Below are positions 51,365 through 60,969 of a stretch of DNA of 64,000 nucleotides, in pieces. The position numbers and the translations under genes are program-made. This DNA comes from Diprion similis. Its lineage: Eukaryota; Arthropoda; Insecta; Hymenoptera; Diprionidae. Below the pieces are notes generated by a model that was not told the DNA's origin, searched no databases, and saw nothing but the letters and a program-made list of their open reading frames with translations. The stretch spans positions 20,610,031 to 20,674,030 of the forward strand of contig NC_060106.1 of NCBI RefSeq assembly GCF_021155765.1, in the 5' to 3' direction. How positions within the stretch are numbered: the first letter of the stretch is position 1; every line of letters begins with the position of its first letter.

Positions 51365-52702
51365 GTGCGGCCCTCATTTTAACAGAATTATCAATAGCCT
51401 TGATCATTGATAATTGAGAACAAAATTCAATAATTTCATACAGAATGGTGAGTTCAAGACGGTTCGTACATCGCACGAAGTGATTCTCAGCGCTGGAACT
51501 GTCAGATCACCTCACATTCTACTTCTCTCTGGCATCGGGCCCAAGGAACACCTCAAGTCTATGAACATCACAGTTAACAAGGATTCGCCTGGTGTTGGCG
51601 GAAATTTCTGCGGCCAGCCGTCTATGAGGTTCAACTTTACTGTCAATGACACTGATAAGTACGACAACAATCATGCAGTTGCTGCTGAGTACCTCGCCTC
51701 TCAGACTGGCCCATTGTCCAGTAATGGAATAACCGCGGTAGTCGGTCAGCTAGTTTCCAGTAAATCAACCCCTGACTATCCCGATATGCAAATACATTTT
51801 GTTGGTTACGACGCCGCCTGTGCACTCGGTGATATCGATGCTCTTCGTAGCACGGGGCAGCGCACTGTACAGTTGGTACTAGTGTTACTGCGTCCGAGGA
51901 GCAGAGGTACGTGAATACCGTGTAAAGAGGAGGCCCATGGTTGTTTCGCAATGGTTCTTCAACATTAAAGGAAAAACAATACTAATCCCCTTATCCGATG
52001 TTTTAGGACGAATCATATTGAGGTCGATCGATTCTTTACAACACCCTCTGATCTGGTCTAACGACCTGAGCGACCCCAGTGATATTGCTATCCTTTTAGA
52101 AGGAATAAATGTTATTACCAAGTTGACGGATACGGATGCAATGAGACTCTACAATTTGACGTTAGCAGTATCAGTCTTGGAACCCTGCAGTAATAACACT
52201 TTTGGCAATAACGAGTTCTGGAAGTGTATGCTACGGTATGGTAGAATAGACTTATCTTACGGAAGTGGAACCTGCAAAATGGGCCTCCAGCATGACGCAA
52301 TGGCGGTTGTTGATCATAAGCTTCGAGTGCGAGGCATCAAAGGACTGCGCGTCGCAGATGCTTCCGTCATACCTCAGGTGAGTTTTTAATAACAAAATGT
52401 TGAACTCGATAAAAATATCTAGTTCTTCAAGTGGTCAGAGTTGAAAATTGACTGTGCAGTTAGGTATTGGTTTAAAGGTGACAACGTGAAGATGACTATC
52501 GATGTTTTTAAATCAACGTATAAGAACATTTACGCTGGTCCTTGCTTCACTGCTGGTTTGAAAATACCTCTTCACTCCTCAGCGGTCAAAATCACCCTTA
52601 TAACTTTGTTTACAGACAGTTTCTGGAGATACTGTGACAACGTCAATGATGATCGGGGAGCGAGTAGCAGAATTCATCAAAGAAGATGCGGTTGGTTCTT
52701 AG
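51365..52702 (+). pseudogene. 5'-truncated GMC oxidoreductase copy (exons 4-6 only)
   Basis: Three exons homologous to the last three of the neighbouring GMC genes: 51444-51906, 52007-52377, 52616-52702. They join in phase without stops (about 307 residues) and exons 4 and 5 have exactly the same lengths as in the complete genes (463 and 371 bases). Similarity to the intact gene begins in intron 3 near 51365 (tgtgcggcc...ttttaaca), so the FAD-binding N-terminus and GMC signature 1 were never copied or were lost. Signature 2 ([20 protein letters not shown]) remains. The catalytic His of the H-G-S-G-T block is Tyr ([10 protein letters not shown]), and the Asn of the S-G-N-T block is Asp (VSGDTVTTSMMIGE). 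Without the FAD-binding half it cannot be a functional enzyme, although the open frames suggest recent origin. Confidence 0.8.
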
Positions 52703-52741
52703 GATTAAAGAATGGGAGTTGCGGCAGATTAAGACTGTTAA

Positions 52742-53250
52742 TGTTTGTAACGACCATCAGAAATACCACGTCACAATCCATGATTTGAGATCGAGGGTAA
52801 TAAAAATGTGTACAACATTACGAATCACATACAGAGCGATTTTTCCTCTAAAACAAATATTTGTTTTCTTCAGGACATAAACTTACTGTCTAATCTCCAG
52901 CCGTTCATTTATTTTCATGAGAGCATGCCGTTCGTCCACAATAAGTTTTATACGTCAAACATACCTGCAGTCGACTCGACGGCGACATTTGACTTGATAG
53001 AACTACTCCGTCAAGTGGGTTGTATATTCATTATTATCAGTTGCAAGACCTGAATAAGCACCGATGCGACACCAACAGTGTCATAAAATCAATATTAGAT
53101 CGTAAGAAAAGCCACGACGAACAACATTATGTTGTCAGACAATGAAACAACAGGGTGAAGGTCGGTCCATTTCAAGAGTTGGTCTATGAAATTTGAAATA
53201 TTACGGTAGAGATTCACGAGATGAGCGAGTCTGGACAACGAAAAAAAAAA
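52742..53250 (+). repeat. GMC-associated repeat module, copy 1
   Basis: This noncoding segment begins 40 bases after the truncated copy and is strongly similar to 59616-60090. Its 52799-52874 part differs from 59671-59746 at one position by eye. It holds the landmark catgccgttcgtcca (about 52926) and gaataagcaccgatg (about 53052), which also occur just upstream of the complete GMC genes. It is best read as the 5' flank of a former GMC copy whose exons are gone. Confidence 0.75.
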
Positions 53251-53509
53251 AATTGGCAAAACTTCCTCACCTGATATATTTTAACTTTGTGTAGCTTAGT
53301 TTATTGGGATTATTAATTTAGTTATTCAAGTTGATTGATTCGTAAATATATAATATATAAAAATTAAAATGCGTAAGAAAGTGTATTGGGCAGCCAAGAA
53401 ACGAAATGATCCCGCCTATATACAACCAATTTCATGCATCACGGAAGTCTTTTAAATACGAAATAAAATATACGATGAAGAATCATATTATGGAGCGCCA
53501 GCTGAGCAG

Positions 53510-54270
53510 TTTCACATATGCTTCGACTATCTGGATTGGAACTTAAACGCCTGGGCTTGACAAGACCAACTCCAAATTTCCTTCTGACAATTAGCCATTT
53601 CTTTTATGCGTCAACCTCTTATGTCCATCCATCCGTTCTGCTCAAAAAATGCTCACCCAAGTTGGGTCCATTCTCAGCTCGTCTGTTCGCATCATAGTCG
53701 CGAGGTCAGAGCCCAGATGCTATTCAGCTCTTCTATTTCAAAGATGTACTAGCGGCAATGGTCCCTCAACTTGCATCGATTATCAACGTATCGCTGAGCT
53801 CCTGCTCTCCTTTCCTGAGTTCTCGAAGAAGACATATTTGGTTCCACTTCTTAAGACTAACTCCCTAAAACTCAATGTGTTTAAAACAAACGCTATCATC
53901 CTCGGTAGCTCTTCTTATTTACTTCAGTTATGGCACCCCAAGGCTGCTCCTGTTCCTCCTTTCGCTATTAACAACTCTGTTGTACCTGACTTTACGACAC
54001 TGCGGATCTGACAATGAGTGTTAATCTGTCCGCTGACCTAAGGTGGAACGCACACGTTGTCCAGATATCCAGAAAGGTTCACTTCATGCACTCGTCACTC
54101 ACAGAGACCTACAATTAGTAGTAAAACACTCACTCATGTGCTTTGTACTGATGCCCTTTTCTGGAACCTTCACATATCAAGCCTCTTTGATGACATCTGC
54201 TACGCATGCGTGGAACGATCTTCCCGACGAAATTCTTTACTATGTAATTACTTGAACTATTCAAATGTAA
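53510..54270 (+). mobile_element. Decayed non-LTR retrotransposon reverse transcriptase fragment
   Basis: Conceptual translation in shifting frames gives LKLNVFKTNAIILGSSSYL (about 53865-53925), then PFAINNSVVPDFTTL, then a frameshift and SADLRWNAHVVQISRKVHF (about 54025-54083), and near the end ATHAWNDLPDEILY (about 54205-54240). These match the usual order at the C-terminal side of insect LINE reverse transcriptases (LKLN-SKTKAIILGS, LRWNAHV-QISRKVH, WNDLP). Frameshifts and a large internal deletion show it is dead. The clade cannot be assigned with confidence. Confidence 0.7.
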
Positions 54271-54639
54271 ACATCTGGCTTATTTTAGATTAGTCGATAC
54301 TCGAAATGATTAGTGTCTAGACTGTAATCATAAAGCATGAATTTATGTTGACAAATTTAAGTTGGGAAATTCCAGCTTACGGTATTGTTAAATTTAGTAT
54401 CTCGAATGTCGACAGTAATCTGAATCTGCTAAATTTTACTATTTACGGTATGAATTATGTGAGATGAAATCGTTAATGCATTATTACTTAATTTGCTTGA
54501 TTGTTTATGCTTAAACGTCTGATTTGCGTGCAGTCGATTGTATTCTCTTATCTGTACATTGTCACTCCACCCTGTAATTCTGTTATATTATAGTTTTACT
54601 CAACAAGTTTATGACTTGTTTGTTAATTTGATCACTGTT

Positions 54640-54862
54640 GACAGAGTGGATTTTTCAACTCAAATGCGTCAGCCGTGTCGCTGACTGTTTAGTGTACAAA
54701 ACTAATATTGTGCACGAACGGCATGTCTTTAAATAAATAAGTGAGCAGCTGAAGTTGTACATACGCTTCGATTCATTCTGACCCCTTCGATATGCCGAGT
54801 AATTTTATGATCCACGGTTTTGAATAAGCACCGTTAACACTTCCAACAACGCACCTCATTTT
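54640..54862 (-). repeat. Left arm of an inverted (fold-back) repeat; GMC module in reverse
   Basis: Its reverse complement aligns with 55250-55460: aagcgtatgtacaa, gctgctcactt, gacatgccgttcgt, acaatatta, cacggctg and aaaatccactctgtc occur in the same order. This is the only inverted copy of the GMC-associated module seen here. Confidence 0.75.
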
Positions 54863-55249
54863 TCCGCTCGTTGGATGATCCAAATTGTTCGAAAAATGGC
54901 TCGAGAACGGCCGTCTGCGGCAAATCGGAAGTTTTTTTTTCTCCTTTAACAAAATGGTTACAAAATTTGCAATAGATTATCGGAGGCCGTTTCTTAAAAG
55001 AAATATTTCATTTTCCTAAACCTCGACGTCATTTTCGAAAAAATGGCAGTTTGAATTAACCCTTCGAGTCACACATTTTTCTCCTCAGTGTCTTAGCCGG
55101 AATTTTGTTACGTGTGAGTTTTTTCGGGAATCTGAGGTCAGAATTTGACCATTTTCTAACCAATTTTATTTCAGGGTTAATTCAATTTTCTTTTTAATTT
55201 TCTCTTTAAGAAATGGTTTCCGGATGGTTTTGGAACACTGTGCGTCAGG

Positions 55250-55460
55250 CAGTGCCAACAGTGGTCATTAGGAACCGTGTGTCGCAAAATAACTATGGAT
55301 TTCCAAGAGGTCAGAATCAATCTAAGCGTATGTACAATCTCTAGCTGCTCACTTCTTTACGAGAAGACATGCCGTTCGTAGACAATATTAGATTTATACA
55401 CTAAACATTTAGAGAACACGGCTGCCGCAGTAGACTTGAGAAAATCCACTCTGTCTTTAA
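55250..55460 (+). repeat. Right arm of the fold-back repeat
   Basis: Pairs with 54640-54862 across a spacer of about 390 bases. On its right it continues directly into the promoter-proximal sequence of the first complete GMC gene, so the arm forms part of that gene's upstream region. Confidence 0.75.
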
Positions 55461-55791
55461 TGCTGTATATGTTTTAATACCAGCCGCAAAAGTCTGAATA
55501 AACACCGATATGGCACGAACAGAGCACTAATATCAATATTGTATGATCATACAGGTCGTCCACAATAACAGTATGTCAGAGGATACATATAAAACGACGG
55601 TATGATGTTCACTCCGTTTCAAGAGTTCATCTAATAAATTTGAAATACTGCGGGGAATCACAAGATAAGCGAGTTTTCGCAGAAAAACTGAAATTACGAC
55701 GTTGACTGTGATTCCAGTTGATTGTTGATAATCAGAAAAACGTGGTGACAGGGAAAGATATAATTCATGTCAATAACGGCTGATATTCAAG
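55461..55791 (+). promoter_or_regulatory. Upstream region of GMC gene 1 (GMC module copy)
   Basis: This segment is repeated upstream of GMC gene 2 (about 60620-60969) in the same order; landmarks are gaataaacaccgatatgg, gataagcgagttttcgcag and gataatcagaaaaacgtggt. The last 65 bases before the ATG are identical in both genes. The shared sequence probably contains the core promoter and 5' UTR, but no TATA box or initiator is certain. Confidence 0.55.
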
Positions 55792-58700
55792 ATGTATATC
55801 AAGTTGCAACTTATCGTATTGCTATCCGTAAGGATGACTCATCACCTAACTTTGGCACAAACCTGTAACGAGAGGCAACTTCCAGGCCCTTCTCTAGTAG
55901 AAATGTGCAGTACCAGTGACCCTAACTCCGTGATGTTCATGTCTGTCCTGGACTCGTTGATACAGAAGAACGAAAAAATATCAGGAGCATGCGAACGCGT
56001 GACGCCCATCGAGGTACCAGATCCCGAGTATAACTTCATCGTAGTCGGTGGTAAGTATTAAGCGATGGAAGTCAGATGTGAGTAACTTATATCAGAAATT
56101 CCAGTCACGTTAACAACGTTGAAAAACAACATCGTGATCTTGCTTAGAATATTCAAACTGATACCTATTTCCGTCGGTAGTCCCAAAAAGGATTTCTTCA
56201 TTGACTAGGGTGTCCGAGAACAGTTGCAAGATTTTTTAGACTGGGCAGATCACATAAATCGTACCTGATGCATTGCAAAGTTACAAAATGCCATGAGAAC
56301 TGAGCAAGAAATTGGTAAGTGCTGGATATGAAGGATGTTCAAAACATCTTCTTTCTTCAGGTGGTGCGGGAGGTTCTGTTGTGGCCGCAAGACTGAGCGA
56401 AATTTCCGATTGGAAAGTCTTGCTTCTCGAAGCTGGTGATGACGAACCTGCAGCTGCACAAATTCCGAGTTTCGCCGAAACTGTAGCTGGTAGGTCGTAG
56501 AGAAATACTGACGAGTTGAATTTACAATTATGTTAGAAAAATAAATCAAATCTCTGTCTGGTGCAAGCTTCCAATTTGAGCTGGGGATACCAAACTTCGA
56601 ACGAAACTCACGCCTGTCTTTCATCCAACGGTTCCTGTCAATACGCCGCGGCAAGAGTTCTCGGTGGATGTACGGTGCACAACGGGATGGTATATTTGAG
56701 GGGCAATCCAACGGACTACAACAATTGGGCTGCTATGGGTAATGAGGGCTGGACTTGGGACGAAGTTAAACCATTCTTTCTCAAGGCGGAGGATAACGGT
56801 GAAATCGATAGAGTTGGAAGATTCTGGCACGCCACTGGGGGTCCGCTTTCCGTTGAGAGACCTCCTTATCATCCTCCTTTTGCCGATTATCTGCTTAAAG
56901 CAGCGGAAGAGGCAGGATTCCGTATTAGTCAAGATTTTAACGGAGACGTCGTGAGTGGTTTCGGAATGGCACAAGCCACTATGAAAAATGGAGTCAGACG
57001 TAGCAGCGCCGCATCGTATCTACGGCCCGTCAGGAACCATAAGAATCTACACATTTCCTTGAACTCCACCGTCACAAGAGTAATAATCGAGAATAGGAAG
57101 GCAGTCGGCGTCGAGTATTTTAAGGTAATGATTATGTTACTCATACCTTATATGTCCTACATGCAGATATTCAAGTACTAAGTCTCCATCCACGTGCGCT
57201 TATGTCATTGCTCTCATGTGGTACCATCGTTGGGCTGATATATTGTGTTGGGGTTGAGATCCATTACATCCCACGTATGACCACCGATTGAATACAAATC
57301 TGAAATCAAAATTGGGGGTCGGTGGACTAATTTTATCACTAGAGTCAAGAAACTAGTTAAAAAATTATTTCAAAGAAAAGAGAAGATCGTAATTTTTTTC
57401 TCATACAACAGCCATCGATATCTATACATATACATGCCATATCCAAGTGTCACAACCACGCAAAAGTCTAATAAACTTTTGTGCGGCCTTCATTTTAACA
57501 CAATTATCAATAGCTATATAGTTATTAACAATTGAGAATAAAATTCAATAATTTCATACAGAATGGTGAGTTCAAGACGGTTCGTACATCGCAAGAAGTG
57601 ATTCTCAGCGCTGGAACTATCAGGTCGCCTCACATTCTACTTCTCTCTGGCATCGGGCCCAAGGAACACCTCGTGTCTATGGGCATCAAAGTTGTCAAGG
57701 ATTTGCCTGGCGTTGGCAGCAACTACCACGACCACCCATTCGTCTTGCTCCCTTTTAATGTCAGTGAGCCTAACGCTTACGAGAACAATTGGGAAGCTGC
57801 TGCCGAGTACCTCGCCTCTCAGACTGGCCCATTGTCCAGTCATGGAATAACCGCGGTAGTCGGTCAGCTAGTTTCCAGTAAATCAACCCCTGACTTTCCC
57901 GATATGCAAATATATAACATTGCTTACGATGCCTCCTGCGCACCTGGTGATGTCGGTGCTCTTCGTAGCACGAGGCAGCGCACTGTAGACTTGGCACCAG
58001 TGTTACTGCATCCGAAAAGCAGAGGTACGTGAATACCGTGTAACGAGTAGGCAAATGGTTGTTTCGCAATGGTTCTTCAGCATTAAAGGACAAATAATAC
58101 TAATCCCCTTATCCGATGTTTTAGGACGAATCAGTTTGGCTTCGAACGATCCTTTAGTACATCCCCGGATCTGGTCTAACATGCTTAGCGAACCCAGTGA
58201 TGTTGATATTCTTATAGAAGCCGTAAATAGTGCTATCAAGTTGACCCGTACGGAAGCAATGAAAGCCTACAATTTGACGTTAGCAATACAAGTCCTGGAA
58301 CCCTGCAGTAATTACACTTATGGCAATCACGACTTCTGGAGGTGTATGCTACGATATGGTAGAATAGACTTACCTCACGGAAGTGGAACCTGCAAAATGG
58401 GCCCCAAACATGACGTAATGGCAGTTGTTGATCATAAGCTTCGAGTGCGAGGCATCAAAGGACTGCGTGTTGCAGATACTTCCATCATGCCTGAAGTGAG
58501 TTTTCTGACAAGATGCTTCAATCGTCACACTCATATGATAACCATCTCTTTTTATTATTGGAAGAAACTCTCTCTTCATAAAATTAATTTAATTTCTTCA
58601 GCTAATAAAAAGGGTAGGCTATAAAAATATCTACTTTGATGTAAATTCGCACCCCCAACTCATAGATAATGCTGAATTCCCATAAGAAAAAAGTTGAGGG

Positions 58701-58943
58701 TGCAAATTTACACCCAGGTTGAGGTTTTGTTCAGTGAGGATTGCTTCAGTAGTAACTGGAAAATGTTTTTCAACTCATAAGTGGTGGAATGTACTTTCAA
58801 TTCTTGCTTCACAGATAGTGTCTGCGAATACTGCCACACCAACAATGATGATCGGGGAACGAGCTGCAGACTTCATCAAGAAGGCTTCCAAACGGTTAGA
58901 AGATCGAAGAATGGAATTTTCTCCTACCTACGAAATGTACTAG
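55792..58943 (+). CDS. GMC oxidoreductase 1 (glucose dehydrogenase-like, FAD), 6 exons
   Basis: Secreted flavoenzyme family oxidising alcohols or sugars; the substrate cannot be told from sequence. Exons: 55792-56050, 56361-56489, 56568-57124, 57562-58024, 58125-58495, 58815-58943; all GT-AG and in phase, 635 aa, normal for insect GMC proteins. A signal peptide (about 1-25, hydrophobic LQLIVLLSV) precedes the FAD-binding dinucleotide motif [19 protein letters not shown] (about 82-100), split by intron 1 as in many insect GMC genes. Signature 1 lies in exon 3 ([20 protein letters not shown]) and signature 2 in exon 4 ([20 protein letters not shown]). The active-site His is H554 ([10 protein letters not shown]), and the second catalytic position is N598 (SANTATP). 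It sits in tandem with GMC gene 2, whose exon lengths are nearly the same. Intron 5 holds a strong hairpin. Confidence 0.93.
58641..58711 (+). repeat. Hairpin-forming inverted repeat in intron 5 of GMC gene 1
   Basis: Two 20-base arms, 58641-58660 and 58692-58711, are complementary at 18 of 20 positions and enclose a 31-base loop. The arms read gtaaattcgcacccccaact and agttgagggtgcaaatttac. The corresponding intron of GMC gene 2 does not show it. It could be a small fold-back insertion or a hairpin RNA. Confidence 0.8.
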
Positions 58944-59111
58944 CGTGATTAGTCAGGTACATAAATGTGACAGGAAAAGGTTACTGTTTGAAGAAATTGA
59001 TACTGTATGTATTCTAAAATGTGTAATATTGATTTGTAACTCAGGATTGAAAATATAAACAACGTGTATGAGATTACAAACCGTTTATCCTATACCACCA
59101 TTAATGCACGG

Positions 59112-59117
59112 AATAAA
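59112..59117 (+). terminator. Possible poly(A) signal of GMC gene 1
   Basis: AATAAA lies about 170 bases after the stop codon of GMC gene 1. Confidence 0.4.
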
Positions 59118-59615
59118 AGGACCACATGTTTCGGCCACTGTGATCATGATTCAAATCATTGTCTTTCTGATTCAATAGAATATTGTCGTTTCTTCAATAA
59201 TGCGCCTTGTAGAGCAGGTGGTTAATAATCAAATCCATGCTAATGCTACTTTGAAAGAAAAATAATATAACAACCATTTATTCTGCACAACCATTATTAG
59301 CACGAAAAAAAATAAGACAAAAGGTTATAATCAAAGCCATATGTTTACTGCAGATTTACATTTCAATTCAAATAGCATGGAATTAGCTTCCTTAAGTCCC
59401 ATTGTTTTTGTACATTCAGGTTTTCCGTTTTACCTTATCAACTTTATAGTTTAGAGCATTCTTTAGGGTTTCCATTTTCTTGGTCCTGCGCTCTGTAGTT
59501 TAACGCTTACCGCAACTCAACCACACGAGGAAGTCAATGAATTCGCCATTGGTCCATATTTCTGCGTAACATCGCGATTTCTCTGCTTTTGGGTTCCGCT
59601 TGGAATTCGGAGAAA
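59118..59615. other. Intergenic sequence between GMC gene 1 and a GMC relic
   Basis: AT-rich, no gene. About 59265-59305 looks like a diverged copy of about 59078-59113 (accatttattctgcacaacc against accgtttatcctataccacc), a small local duplication. Confidence 0.4.
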
Positions 59616-60298
59616 TGTTTGTAACGATCATCAGAAATACCACATTATAATCCATGATTTGAGATCGAGGGTAATAAAAATGCGTACAACATTACGAATC
59701 ACATACAGAGCGATTTTTCCTCTAAAACAAATATTTGTTTTCTTCAGTACATAAACTTATTGTTCTTTTTCCTGCCGTTTATCTCTTCATGAGAAAACAT
59801 GCCGTTCGTTCACAATAGTCTTACACGTCGAACATACCTGTAGTTAACACAGCTGCGACATTTGATTTGAGAAAAACCACTCTGTCAAGCACAATGTATA
59901 ATTTTTAATGGCAGTCGCAAGGCCTGAATAAGCACCGATGGAGCATTGACAACGTCATTATAACAATATTAGACGACGATAAGCCACGTCCAATAACACT
60001 ATGTTGTAAGATAATATAAATACAGGGTGATAGTCTGACGCTTTCAAGAGTAGGTCCAGAAAATTTGAAATATTGCATTATTAGAGACACAAATTTGTGA
60101 TAACGACTTTTATTGTGATGTCGGCTTCATGCGAATGAACAGGAAATCCTGAGATTGAAGTAACGGTTTAGCAGGAAAGGATAAAATTGAAGTCTATAAC
60201 GGCTGATACTTGGCATAAAAATGAGATTCCAATTTATCGTAATTTTGTCTGCAAGTATACTTTATCGCCAAGTTCTTTGTTTCTCAACATTGTAAAAT
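59616..60298 (+). pseudogene. GMC relic: repeat module, promoter and remnant of exon 1
   Basis: 59616-60090 repeats the module seen at 52742-53250. It continues through a diverged promoter (ataacggctgatacttgg, about 60197) to an ATG at 60221. The following codons (MRFQFIVILSASILYRQVL) resemble the signal peptide of the complete GMC genes ([15 protein letters not shown]), then meet a stop at about 60296. No later GMC exons follow before the promoter of GMC gene 2. It is read as the 5' end of a lost gene copy. Confidence 0.65.
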
Positions 60299-60479
60299 GA
60301 CAAAACACCTTGGGATTATCAGGTTTCATAGAAGTACTGTATGTCACATAGATACGTCTATTTTTCATCGACTTTGAACGCCGGTTCTAGTCTATTTGTG
60401 TTCACAAGCCACAAGTATCGCAAACCAAACGGCTTGAATCGTAATAATTGGACAATATCTCTCTATGGAAATATTTATT

Positions 60480-60969
60480 CCATCAGTGTATAAACTTAGT
60501 GAACAATCTCAAGCTGTTCACTTATTTATATGAAAAAGTTCCGTTTCTTCACACGTTACAGGTACATACGTCAAACATACAGATGACGTGGCTAGATCAT
60601 TTGACTTGAGAAAATACTTTGTCAACCCTAACACATATTTTTGAACAGTAACCGCATATGCCTGAATAAGCTACGATATAGAGCTGACAGTCTCGTAATA
60701 ATAATTTTGTATCATTATATAGGCCACCGTCAACAACACTTTGTCCCATGAGTAAAACGACAAGGTGACGGTTAGTCCATTTCGAGCGTTCGTCCATGGA
60801 ATTATTAGAATTGTGGTAGATATCTCGGTAGATATTCATAAAATAAACGAGTTTTGACAGAAAAACTCCGATCACGACTTTGACTGTAATTCCAGTTGAT
60901 TCTTGATAATCAGAAAAACGTGGTGACAGGGAAAGATATAATTCATGTCAATAACGGCTGATATTCAAG
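60480..60969 (+). promoter_or_regulatory. Upstream region of GMC gene 2 (GMC module copy)
   Basis: Parallels 55330-55791 upstream of GMC gene 1: gctgttcactt, gttccgtttcttcacac, gacttgagaaaat, gcctgaataagctacgat and gataatcagaaaaacgtggt in the same order. The final 65 bases before the start codon are identical to GMC gene 1. It is more diverged further upstream. Confidence 0.55.

Noticed and set aside
52703-53060. Open frames following the truncated GMC copy
   Set aside because: They coincide with the repeated noncoding module and are not conserved between its copies.
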